From assembly GCA_003213015.1 (NCBI GenBank), contig QCOG01000001.1, forward strand, positions 248,001-312,000: DNA of 64,000 bases. Reading direction: 5' to 3'. Shown one piece after another: positions 26,561-35,002 of this stretch (position 1 is the stretch's first letter; each line of letters starts with the position of its first letter). Under the pieces are notes generated by a model. That model did not search any database and was not told the origin of the DNA. It saw nothing but the letters and a program-made list of their open reading frames with translations. This DNA is from Pelagibacteraceae bacterium AG-430-F16 (GTDB lineage: Bacteria > Pseudomonadota > Alphaproteobacteria > Pelagibacterales > Pelagibacteraceae). The position numbers and the translations under genes are program-made.

Positions 26561-27528
26561 TGTTAGATTATTGTATTATCGGATCTGGTATCTCTGGATC
26601 TACAATTGCTAATTACTTAAAGAAAAATTATTCAATTAAAGTTTTTGATAAAGCCAGAGGTGTTGGGGGCAGAAGTTCTTTTAAACGTTATAAAGGCAAG
26701 ATAGGTTTTGACCATGGTCTTCAATATTTATCTCCTAAGTCAAAAGAATTTAAATCTTTTACCAATAGACTTATCAAAAAAAAAATTCTCAAACATTGGA
26801 GAGGAAATCATGAATTTTTAAATCAGAAGGTCAAAAGAGACAAAAAACACATCAAGTTAATTGGTGTTAAAGGAAATAATGATATTAGTAAATTTTTACT
26901 CAAAAATATTAGTTGTAATTTTCAATCAGAACTATCTGAAATAAAAAGACAAAAAAATTTTTGGTATCTTAGATTTAAAGATAATAAACATATTTATTCA
27001 AAAAATTTAATCTTATCAATTCCTTTCCCGCAAGCAAAAAAACTTTCATCAAAGTTTGTTAAAACAAAACTTTTTAAAAGTAAAGTTATAATGAATTCAA
27101 GTCTAACAGTTTTACTAATGACCAATAAAACAGCAATCAAAGCGAGTAGTTTTTTTACCAATGACAAAGTTTTAGGTTGGGTTTCTAAAGAAAATTCAAA
27201 AAAAAGGTTTAAATATAATAAAGACTTATGGGTACTTCAAAGTACCTTCGAGTATGGAAAAAACCATACTGATAATTACAGAACTAAAAAAAAATTTTAC
27301 ATAAATGTTTTAATAAACAAGTTTAAAAAACTTACAAAAATTAAAATCAGAAAGATATATTTTACCCATATACATGGATGGAAATATTCCTCTAATTCAA
27401 CACCATTAAAAACACAAAGTTACTGGGATAAAAGAATTGGTCTAGGTATTTGTGGTGATTGGTTTGGTGGTCCAAGGTTGGAAAACGGATGGTTGAGCGC
27501 AAAAGACCTTTATAATAAGATTAAATAA
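26560..27528 (+). CDS. Renalase-like FAD-dependent oxidoreductase
   Basis: 322 residues. The dinucleotide-binding motif IIGSGISGSTIA (6-17), the GVGGRSS segment with the arginine that contacts FAD, FDHGLQYLS, and a C-terminal GLGICGDWFGGPRLENGWLS match the NAD(P)/FAD amine-oxidase-like group that includes renalase. The substrate is unknown. The one-base overlap (TAATG) with msrB suggests co-expression and perhaps a redox-repair link. It converges on the TAXI gene, leaving one base between stops. Confidence 0.75.
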   Translation: MLDYCIIGSGISGSTIANYLKKNYSIKVFDKARGVGGRSSFKRYKGKIGFDHGLQYLSPKSKEFKSFTNRLIKKKILKHWRGNHEFLNQKVKRDKKHIKLIGVKGNNDISKFLLKNISCNFQSELSEIKRQKNFWYLRFKDNKHIYSKNLILSIPFPQAKKLSSKFVKTKLFKSKVIMNSSLTVLLMTNKTAIKASSFFTNDKVLGWVSKENSKKRFKYNKDLWVLQSTFEYGKNHTDNYRTKKKFYINVLINKFKKLTKIKIRKIYFTHIHGWKYSSNSTPLKTQSYWDKRIGLGICGDWFGGPRLENGWLSAKDLYNKIK

Positions 27529-27529
27529 A

Positions 27530-28762
27530 TTAAATTTTTTTTTTAATTTCTCTGATTATCTTAGACGCTTGTTCGTTTTCGATAAATTCCTCAAAACGTT
27601 TTTCAGTTTCTTTCAGAGTTTTAATGTCTTGTTCTGATAGTTTACTATTTAATGATTTATTATATATATTTTCAATTTTTTTGAAGTAAATATGTGCCAT
27701 TAGCTTTTTATAATATTTATATGGTGTAGGAAATCCTATATATCTAAATATGATTACAATAGTGAAAATGTAGGATAAATTAACTCCAAATTTATCAATA
27801 AAGGCTGCAAATTTAAAAGGTAAATATTTATACAAAAAAGGTAATGATCCAAAAGGCATCTCAATAATTTCTTTTGCTCGTTTGTTTACTTCAAGATTTT
27901 TTATGTACTCCATTGATGGAAACGATGATGCATCAGAAATTATATTAGGTTTTTTAAATTCTTCTTTTAATATCAAAGAAATTGCAACTACAATTGACGG
28001 ATCCAAATTTTTTTTTGCCACCAAGTCAACTGGTAATGATACAACTTGTATATCTTCATTAGGAATATTATTTCTTAAATCAAATCCACCTGCTTGTACT
28101 ATTTCTGGATATAAATAGTCAAACCTCCTCGAAATTGCTTTTGAATTTTTAAGTGAAAAGATCTTTAAATTAGGATTTGTACCTAGTTTAAAAACGAATT
28201 GATTGTTTGCTGGCAATAAAAAAAAACCTACATCTAATTCCCCTTTTTCCATCATATCAAAGTGAATAGAATGTGTTTGATCAATAAATGTAGTATTTTT
28301 ACTGTTCACTCCATAAAGATCCAATATTGTTTCTGCTAATAACCTAGTTCCAGAATTTTCTGGACCAATACCAACCTTTAATCCTTTAAAATCAGTTAAA
28401 GAGTTCAATACTAAATCTCTACGATAAAAAATAAACAGAGGTTCTAATATTAAAGATCCGAGAGCTTCTACATTTTTGAATTGAGCATTCTTTAAATCTT
28501 GAGCTACAAAACCTACATGTATATTTTTTTTGTTATCGTTAATATCATCTACTATTTTAATTGTATCTTCACGATTTATAACTTCAGCGTTAATATTATA
28601 ATCTTTTAATCTTTTTTTTAGGACATGTGCTGAAGTATCAAAAAAACCACCCTTTGGACCTGCCTCAATATAAATTACTTGCTCCTTTAAAAAACTTGAA
28701 ATAAAGAAAAATAAAAGTGTAAATAAAATTAAATATCCAAACAGAGATAATTTTTTTGACAT
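27530..28762 (-). CDS. TAXI-family TRAP transporter solute-binding protein with C-terminal membrane helix
   Basis: About 410 residues from the ATG at 28762; a TTG at 28786 would overlap the Anbu gene. A signal-anchor helix is followed by the TAXI-type binding domain: YIEAGPKGGFFDTSAHVL, VGFVAQDL, GLKVGIGPENSGTR and LDVGFFLLPANN. A second membrane helix (SYIFTIVIIFRYIGF) and a ~75-residue charged tail follow, an architecture unlike free binding proteins. No TRAP permease genes are adjacent. It is downstream of the Anbu gene in the same direction. Confidence 0.75.
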   Translation of the reverse strand: MSKKLSLFGYLILFTLLFFFISSFLKEQVIYIEAGPKGGFFDTSAHVLKKRLKDYNINAEVINREDTIKIVDDINDNKKNIHVGFVAQDLKNAQFKNVEALGSLILEPLFIFYRRDLVLNSLTDFKGLKVGIGPENSGTRLLAETILDLYGVNSKNTTFIDQTHSIHFDMMEKGELDVGFFLLPANNQFVFKLGTNPNLKIFSLKNSKAISRRFDYLYPEIVQAGGFDLRNNIPNEDIQVVSLPVDLVAKKNLDPSIVVAISLILKEEFKKPNIISDASSFPSMEYIKNLEVNKRAKEIIEMPFGSLPFLYKYLPFKFAAFIDKFGVNLSYIFTIVIIFRYIGFPTPYKYYKKLMAHIYFKKIENIYNKSLNSKLSEQDIKTLKETEKRFEEFIENEQASKIIREIKKKI

Positions 28763-28772
28763 AAAAAAATGA

Positions 28773-29495
28773 TTATTCCCAATCAAATCTTGGGAACGAT
28801 TTAAAAACTTTTAAAATTCCGTCAGACCATTCATTAGTCATTTTTGAAAATTCTTCATCATTTAAATTTAAACATTTTTGAGAAGCAATTTTAAATTGAT
28901 CTTTTTTATATACCACAAAATCAATTGGTGGACCAACAGTCAAATCACTTTTTAAAGTTGAATCCATAGAAATAAGTGCACATCTAGAGGCATCACCCAA
29001 CTTCACATCTGGTGTTATAACTCTATCTAAAATTGGTTTACCATATTTAACTTCCCCAATTACTAAATAAGGTTTACTGTCTGCTGGTTTTATATAATTT
29101 CCTTGTGGGTATACCAAAAATAATTCCATGGGCTGACCTTTTATTTGACCTCCAACAATAAAAGTTGAACCCAGCAATACTGTGTCTGTATTCATTCCTT
29201 TCGGAGAGGAATGTTTTAGGTTTAAAGAACCCACATATTTTGCAATTTGATCAAAATCCTCACATGAATTAAGATTTTTCTTTCCAGAATTATCTTTAAG
29301 ATCTTTTTCTATAGATTTATAAACTGCTTGTGACGTTCCAAGATTTCCTGAAGTTACTATTAATATAGTCCTATCACCAACATCATATGTAAACATTTTC
29401 GAATAAATATTTACGTTATCAAAACCAGCATTGGTTCGACTGTCTGATGCTACTATTATGCCCTCTTTTGTTTTAATTCCTATACAGTATGTCAT
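28773..29495 (-). CDS. Anbu, proteasome-related N-terminal hydrolase
   Basis: 240 residues of the Anbu (ancestral beta subunit) family. After Met removal, Thr1 begins TYCIGIKTKEGIIVASDSRT, giving the catalytic Thr1 and Asp17, with Lys32 in YSKMF as the third residue. SGNLGTSQAV, MNTDTVLLGSTFIVGGQ, and LFLVYPQGN are also family blocks. Anbu forms open helical or ring assemblies; its substrates are unknown. It is divergent from the circularly permuted ATP-grasp gene, a known genomic partner. Confidence 0.9.
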   Translation of the reverse strand: MTYCIGIKTKEGIIVASDSRTNAGFDNVNIYSKMFTYDVGDRTILIVTSGNLGTSQAVYKSIEKDLKDNSGKKNLNSCEDFDQIAKYVGSLNLKHSSPKGMNTDTVLLGSTFIVGGQIKGQPMELFLVYPQGNYIKPADSKPYLVIGEVKYGKPILDRVITPDVKLGDASRCALISMDSTLKSDLTVGPPIDFVVYKKDQFKIASQKCLNLNDEEFSKMTNEWSDGILKVFKSFPRFDWE

Positions 29496-29542
29496 ATGTA
29501 TATATGTATTATTTAATTAAACGATGTATTTATAATCGATTT

Positions 29543-29580
29543 ATATCATATCTGATATATCTAAAATGCATTTGCATAAT
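29543..29580. promoter_or_regulatory. Palindromes in the Anbu / ATP-grasp divergent gap
   Basis: The 111-base gap holds ATATCA-TATC-TGATAT (29543-29558) and ATGCA-TT-TGCAT (29566-29577). A CATAAT hexamer at 29575-29580, overlapping the second palindrome, could be the -10 box of the ATP-grasp operon. AT-rich DNA produces such repeats by chance, so the operator role is tentative. Confidence 0.3.
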
Positions 29581-29606
29581 AGGTTTAACTATTAAAAGCT
29601 GTCAAA

Positions 29607-31052
29607 ATGGTCAATAAATTGTGGAAAAATTATAACGCTAAATATGCTTACGACGGATATTTTACAGAGGATAACAAACTTCGTAAACACGCAACAATAA
29701 TTTCAAATATTCTAGAAAGATATGGAAAAGAAAAACTTCAAGAAATCGAAAAAAATTGTCAAAGTACTATTAGTGCAAGAGGAATTAATTTTAGAGTATA
29801 CGCCGCAAATAATAGAGCTGAAGAAAAAAAATGGCCTCTCGATATTATACCAAGAATAATTCCAAGAACACAATGGAATAAAGTTTCAAAAGGATTACAG
29901 CAAAGAGTTAAAGCTCTTAATTTATTTATCGATGACGTTTACAACCAGAAAAAAATATTTAAGGATAATGTTATTCCTAAAGAAATAATATTCAAATCAC
30001 CTTATTATGTTAAAGAATGTGAAGGCTTTTCTCCGAAATATAAAGCATGGTCAAATATTTCAGGAGTAGATTTAATAAGAAATAAATCCGGTGATTATTT
30101 AGTTCTGGAAGATAACTTAAGAGTTCCTTCAGGTGTATCTTATATGCTTGAGAATAGAATGGTAATGAGGGACGTCTTCCCTGAGCTTTTTACGAGATAC
30201 AAAGTTGCTTCCATTAATATTTATACAAATAAGTTATTTAATTGTATGAAAGAGTGTATTCCTAAAAAAACAAAAGACCCTCACATGGTTGTTTTAACTC
30301 CAGGCATTTATAATTCTGCATACTTTGAACATTCATATTTAGCTGAACAAATGGGTATTGCCTTAGTAGAAGGAAAAGATCTTTTTGTGGAAAATGATAT
30401 AGTTTACATGAAGACTGTTAAAGGTCCTTTAAGAGTTGATTGTATATATAGACGTTTGGATGACACTTTTTTGGATCCAAAAGCATTTTATAAAGGTTCA
30501 ATAATAGGTGTTCCTGGTTTATTTAAAGCTTGGAGAAAAGGAAACGTTGGAATTTTAAATGCAATAGGAACTGGAGTTGCAGATGATAAGGTTGTTTATT
30601 CATACGTCAATAAAATGATAGTTTATTATTTAGGAGAACAACCAATTTTAAATCAAGTTGAAACTTATTTATGTCATGACAAGACTCAAATGGATTATGT
30701 AATAGAAAATATCTCAAAATTAGTTGTTAAACCTGCAAACGCTTCAGGTGGATATGGAATTATGATAGGTCCAAAGGCCCCTCAAAAAGAAAGAGATGAA
30801 GTAATTGCAAAAATAAAAAAAAATCCAAGAGAATTTATAGCTCAGCCATTAGAAATTTTGTCCACTGCACCAACAATTACTAAAAACGATATTGAACCAA
30901 GGCATCTTGACTTAAGGCCATTTGTGCTTAGTGGAAAATCTACGTACGTAACCACTGGTGGTTTGACAAGAGTGGCATTAAGAAAAGGCAGTACAATTGT
31001 AAATAGCTCACAAGGTGGCGGTTCAAAAGATACTTTAATTGTTGATATCTAA
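29607..31052 (+). CDS. Circularly permuted ATP-grasp protein (COG2308 type)
   Basis: 481 residues. Typical blocks are RGINFRVYA, GWSNISGVDL-like (WSNISGVDLIR), LEDNLRVPSGVSYMLENR around 165-185, VLTPGIYNSAYFEHSYLAEQMGIALVEG, and KPANASGGYGIMIG near 373-386. Family members are predicted peptide-bond-forming ligases and occur with Anbu, alpha-E and transglutaminase genes. Here only Anbu is adjacent (divergent). The next genes are a glucosylglycerate cassette. Function is predicted, not proven. Confidence 0.85.
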   Translation: MVNKLWKNYNAKYAYDGYFTEDNKLRKHATIISNILERYGKEKLQEIEKNCQSTISARGINFRVYAANNRAEEKKWPLDIIPRIIPRTQWNKVSKGLQQRVKALNLFIDDVYNQKKIFKDNVIPKEIIFKSPYYVKECEGFSPKYKAWSNISGVDLIRNKSGDYLVLEDNLRVPSGVSYMLENRMVMRDVFPELFTRYKVASINIYTNKLFNCMKECIPKKTKDPHMVVLTPGIYNSAYFEHSYLAEQMGIALVEGKDLFVENDIVYMKTVKGPLRVDCIYRRLDDTFLDPKAFYKGSIIGVPGLFKAWRKGNVGILNAIGTGVADDKVVYSYVNKMIVYYLGEQPILNQVETYLCHDKTQMDYVIENISKLVVKPANASGGYGIMIGPKAPQKERDEVIAKIKKNPREFIAQPLEILSTAPTITKNDIEPRHLDLRPFVLSGKSTYVTTGGLTRVALRKGSTIVNSSQGGGSKDTLIVDI

Positions 31053-31087
31053 GTTTAAGTAAATAAATTCTTAGTCATAAATATTAA

Positions 31088-31882
31088 ATGATTTCAAAAA
31101 TAATTATATTTACTGATCTAGATGGAACTTTATTACACAATGAAACATTTGAATTTGAAAATATAAGACAATACATTAAAAATTTACTATCTAAAAACAT
31201 ATCTTTAATACCTAACTCAAGTAAAACAAAAACTGAGATCTTAAATTTTTGTCACGAGCTTGAGGAGGAACTTCCTTTTATTGCTGAAAATGGTGCAGCT
31301 ATATACAAAATGAACTTAGTTAACTCAGATTTTCCAGAGAAAATAATCCTTAGTAGAAATAAAGAGGAGATATTAAATGTCTTCTTTAAAAAAATCCCTA
31401 AAGAATTAATTTCAAACTGTAGGTTTGTTTTAAAACTTAAAAAAGATGAACAGCTTAAAATTTTTGGTTTATCTGAGAAACAGCTAAGTTATGCGTCTGA
31501 CAGAGAATTTTCAGTGCCTCTTATATTTAAAGGTAACAAGGCTGAAAAAAGTAACTTATTTAGATTATCTTATAAAATAGGATTAACAATGCAAGAGGGT
31601 GGTCGTGTCATCAATCTTTCCGACAAAGTGAGCAAGTCATCTGCAATGAAAAAAGTAAGTAGAATTTTTGAGAAAACTGAAAAACAAGAATTAAAAATAA
31701 TAGGAGTCGGCGATAATTTCAATGACTTAGATATGCTTAAAAGTAGTGACATAGCATGTTTGGTTTTTAATGAAAAATTTAAGTTAGATACTTTGAATAT
31801 AAATAATTGTTTAGTTTCTAAAAAGCCCGCTCCAGAGGGGTGGGAAGAAGTTGTCAAAATGGCGCTGGAAAAAATTCAATAA
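31088..31882 (+). CDS. HAD phosphatase, mannosyl/glucosyl-3-phosphoglycerate phosphatase-like
   Basis: 264 residues, HAD superfamily type IIB. The nucleophile motif is FTDLDGTLL (8-16), PNSSKTKTE carries motif II, the lysine is in SKSSAMKK, and GVGDNFNDLDML is motif IV. Its length and the PFIAENGAAIY segment match mannosyl-3-phosphoglycerate phosphatase. Next to a GpgS-like synthase it should remove phosphate from glucosyl-3-phosphoglycerate to give glucosylglycerate. It is 17 bases upstream of the synthase gene. Confidence 0.8.
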   Translation: MISKIIIFTDLDGTLLHNETFEFENIRQYIKNLLSKNISLIPNSSKTKTEILNFCHELEEELPFIAENGAAIYKMNLVNSDFPEKIILSRNKEEILNVFFKKIPKELISNCRFVLKLKKDEQLKIFGLSEKQLSYASDREFSVPLIFKGNKAEKSNLFRLSYKIGLTMQEGGRVINLSDKVSKSSAMKKVSRIFEKTEKQELKIIGVGDNFNDLDMLKSSDIACLVFNEKFKLDTLNINNCLVSKKPAPEGWEEVVKMALEKIQ

Positions 31883-31899
31883 TGTTATTAAGATAAGTT

Positions 31900-33120
31900 A
31901 TGGGTGATTTTTCTCAAAACGGTATAGTTTCTACTCTTCATGACTTCAAGACTAAATCTACTGATGAAATTGAAAATGAGTTATTAGAGTTTTCAAAAGA
32001 AAGAAAAATGGAATTAATATTACCATGTTTATATTCAGAATTAGAGGGAGAGGCGCTTCCAAAGATCGTTAGTGAAATTAGTAAAACAAATTACCTTAAT
32101 CATATTATCATTGGTCTTGATAAAGCGAATGAGACTCAGGCAAAAGATGCATGGAAATTTTTTAAGCAACTTAAAACAGATTTTACTATTTTATGGAATG
32201 ATGGACCAAAACTAAAAAAGTTAGACGAAGAATTAAAAAATAAAAACCTAGCACCAAATCAACCAGGCAAAGGTAGAAATGTTTGGTATTGTCTTGGGAT
32301 GTCAATTGCAAGGGACACTGCTAGATCAGTTGCTTTACACGACTGTGATATAAAAACTTACGATAGAAGAATGCTTGCAAAACTTTTTTACCCGGTAGTA
32401 AATCCAGTTTTTAACTTTGAATTTTGTAAAGGGTACTATCCTAGAATAGCTAATGAAAAAATGAATGGCAGAGTAGCCAGATTACTTGTTGCGCCCTTAT
32501 TAATTGCTTTAGAGAAAACTATCGGTAACAGCGGTTATCTAGAATTTATGAAGTCTTTTAAATATCCTTTATCAGGTGAATTTTCATTTAGACGAAACGT
32601 TCTTCCAGAATTAAGAATTTCTTCTGATTGGGGAATAGAGGTAGGAGTTCTATCTGAGATGCAAAGAAATTTTTCACCAAATAACATATGCCAGGTTGAT
32701 TTAGCTGACGCTTATGATCATAAACATCAAGACCTTTCTTTGAATGATGAAACAAAAGGTCTATCTAAAATGTCGATTGATATTATAAAAACATTTATTA
32801 AAAAACTAGCAACCCAGGGTAATTCGTTTAGTAGAGAGACTTTCAGATCTTTAAAAGCAACTTATTATAGATGCGCTTTAGATATGATAGATATATATAG
32901 AAGTGATGCGACTATGAATGGTTTAAAATTTGACTCACATACTGAAGAGGAAGCTGTTGAATTGTTTGCTATTAATATAATGAAGGCAGGTGATGACTTT
33001 TATGTAAATCCGATGGATACTCCATTTATACCTACATGGAGTAGGGTTAAAAGCGCTATACCAGATTTTCTTTCCAAATTAAAAAAAGCAGTTAGTGAAG
33101 ATAATAAAGATAATTCTTAA
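31900..33120 (+). CDS. gpgS: Glucosyl-3-phosphoglycerate synthase-like glycosyltransferase
   Basis: 406 residues with a GT-A fold. ELILPCLYSELEGEALP begins the nucleotide-sugar domain, NQPGKGRNVWYCLG and ALHDCDIKTYDRRM (DxD at 148-150) follow, then LSGEFSFRRNVLPELRI. The order and length fit GpgS-like retaining transferases that join NDP-glucose to 3-phosphoglycerate. The product, after dephosphorylation, is the compatible solute glucosylglycerate. The phosphatase upstream and phosphorylase downstream support the substrate. A mannosyl version is the alternative. Confidence 0.8.
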   Translation: MGDFSQNGIVSTLHDFKTKSTDEIENELLEFSKERKMELILPCLYSELEGEALPKIVSEISKTNYLNHIIIGLDKANETQAKDAWKFFKQLKTDFTILWNDGPKLKKLDEELKNKNLAPNQPGKGRNVWYCLGMSIARDTARSVALHDCDIKTYDRRMLAKLFYPVVNPVFNFEFCKGYYPRIANEKMNGRVARLLVAPLLIALEKTIGNSGYLEFMKSFKYPLSGEFSFRRNVLPELRISSDWGIEVGVLSEMQRNFSPNNICQVDLADAYDHKHQDLSLNDETKGLSKMSIDIIKTFIKKLATQGNSFSRETFRSLKATYYRCALDMIDIYRSDATMNGLKFDSHTEEEAVELFAINIMKAGDDFYVNPMDTPFIPTWSRVKSAIPDFLSKLKKAVSEDNKDNS

Positions 33121-34847
33121 TGTTATCTCGACAAGGCAAAAAAGACATAAAAAAAATATTAAATTTTATTTATAAAAAAAAATCATTTGATAAATCTATT
33201 GGTGTTTATGCAGAAGAAATTTTTAGGATAATTAAAAAATGTAACACTAAAGGCAACCAAGGAAAAAAAATAAATATATCAGAAAAAACATCTGTATTGA
33301 TTTGTTACGGCGACAGTCTACTTAATGGCAGTAAAGAAAAAACATTAAAAATTTTTAGAAAATTTTATAAAAAAAAACTAGAAAATTTTTTTGAAATAAT
33401 TCATTTCCTTCCTTTTTATCCATCAAGTAGTGATAGTGGATTTGCAGTGAAAGATCATTATCGAGTAGATACAAAATTAGGTGACTGGTCTGATCTTAAT
33501 AAACAATCAAAAACGACTAATATTATGGCAGATATTGTAATCAATCATGCATCTTCAAAAGGTTTGTGGTTTAAAAATTTTTTGAGGAACAAATCTCCAG
33601 GTAGAGAGTACTTTTTAACAGTAAATAAAAAATTTGATATTACAAAAGTTGTAAGGCCACGAGAAAATAGATTGTTAAAAAAAATAAGTATTTTTAAAAA
33701 AGATAATCTTTTATGGAGAACATTTAGCGATGATCAAATTGATCTTAATTTTAGAAACCCAAGAGTCCTACTAAGATTTGTGAAGATAATGATCAATTTA
33801 GTAAACCATGGAGTTACTATTTTTAGATTAGATGCAATTGCTTATTTGTGGAAAAAAAGTGGATCAAAATGTGTTAATTTGAAAGAAACTCATGAAATTA
33901 TAAGGTTGTTGAGGGTTGTTTGTAATTCACTTAAATCTAAACCAATCATCATTACAGAAACAAATTTACCTGAAAAAGAAAACTTAAGTTATTTTGGATC
34001 AAAAAATAATGAGTCTCATTGGATATATAATTTTTCTCTACCACCATTATTGATCCATTCATTTCTATTTGAAGATAGCACATACTTAAATAAATGGAGC
34101 AAAAATCTTCCATCTACGAAGATTGGTAACAATTATCTTAATTTTATTGCATCACATGATGGGATAGGCATGAGACCAGCTGAAGGATATTTAAATGAAA
34201 AAAATTTATTAAAGTTTTTTAAGCGTTTAAAAAAAAATGGTGGACAACTATCATATAGAAAAGTCCAAGGATCATCAAAAAAAGTGTATGAAGCAAATAT
34301 TTCACTTTTTAATGCTTTTCAAAAAACTGACTACGATAAAAAGGGGACATATTTCCTAGAAAGATATATATCAGCACATGCCATAATGATTGCTTTTGAG
34401 GGAATACCAGCAATTTATTTTAATTCTATATTTGGAACCCCAAATGATGAATATAAGTATATTATTTCGGGAAATAAAAGAGATCTAAATAGATATAAAT
34501 GGAATAAAAAAAGATTAGATAATTTATTAAAAGATAAAAAATCGAAACAAAGCCAATTTTACCAGAAAATTACAAACTTAATTTTTATTAAGAGACAGAA
34601 TAAAGCATTTCATCCTAATGCTAAAAGAGAAAGTTTAAATATAGGAAAAAAAATATTTTGTTTTAAAAGAACAAGTTTAGACAAAAAACAGATTATATAT
34701 AACGTAACTAATTTGTCTTCAAAGCATCAAAAATTTAATTTTAATAATAAATTTAAAAAATATAAAAACTTATTGAGTAAAACGAAAATAAATAGTAAAT
34801 ATATTATTAAACCGTATGAGACATTATGGTTGTCAAACTATAATTAA
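33120..34847 (+). CDS. GH13 subfamily 18-type phosphorylase, probable glucosylglycerate phosphorylase
   Basis: 575 residues, sucrose-phosphorylase-like GH13. PFYPSSSDSGFAVKDH (98-113), MADIVINHAS (136-145), the nucleophile Asp238 in FRLDAIAYLWKK, the acid/base Glu280 in ITETNLP and Asp347 in ASHDGIGMRP are complete. GH13_18 members split sucrose, glucosylglycerol or glucosylglycerate with phosphate. Overlapping the synthase gene by one base, it most likely recycles glucosylglycerate to glucose-1-phosphate and glycerate. Confidence 0.8.
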   Translation: MLSRQGKKDIKKILNFIYKKKSFDKSIGVYAEEIFRIIKKCNTKGNQGKKINISEKTSVLICYGDSLLNGSKEKTLKIFRKFYKKKLENFFEIIHFLPFYPSSSDSGFAVKDHYRVDTKLGDWSDLNKQSKTTNIMADIVINHASSKGLWFKNFLRNKSPGREYFLTVNKKFDITKVVRPRENRLLKKISIFKKDNLLWRTFSDDQIDLNFRNPRVLLRFVKIMINLVNHGVTIFRLDAIAYLWKKSGSKCVNLKETHEIIRLLRVVCNSLKSKPIIITETNLPEKENLSYFGSKNNESHWIYNFSLPPLLIHSFLFEDSTYLNKWSKNLPSTKIGNNYLNFIASHDGIGMRPAEGYLNEKNLLKFFKRLKKNGGQLSYRKVQGSSKKVYEANISLFNAFQKTDYDKKGTYFLERYISAHAIMIAFEGIPAIYFNSIFGTPNDEYKYIISGNKRDLNRYKWNKKRLDNLLKDKKSKQSQFYQKITNLIFIKRQNKAFHPNAKRESLNIGKKIFCFKRTSLDKKQIIYNVTNLSSKHQKFNFNNKFKKYKNLLSKTKINSKYIIKPYETLWLSNYN

Positions 34848-34865
34848 AAACTATTTTATTTAAAA

Positions 34866-34982
34866 ATGTCCAAAAGATACAGTGGGAAGTCTTTTAAAGA
34901 TTCAAGTGTTATGAAAAAACCCAAACTATCTATGAAAGAAAAGAGAAAACTTAAAAGAGATAAGAAAAAGAAACAACTTTAA
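34866..34982 (+). CDS. Small basic protein (38 residues), unknown
   Basis: 38 residues, MSKRYSGKSFKDSSVMKK, then PKLSMKEKRKLKR and a lysine-rich tail. It starts 18 bases after the phosphorylase stop on the same strand and ends 20 bases before the convergent SGNH gene. The composition suggests nucleic acid or ribosome binding. No family recognised. The frame fills the gap neatly, which supports but does not prove that it is expressed. Confidence 0.5.
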   Translation: MSKRYSGKSFKDSSVMKKPKLSMKEKRKLKRDKKKKQL

Positions 34983-35002
34983 AAAACTAATCTAAACTTA
35001 TT

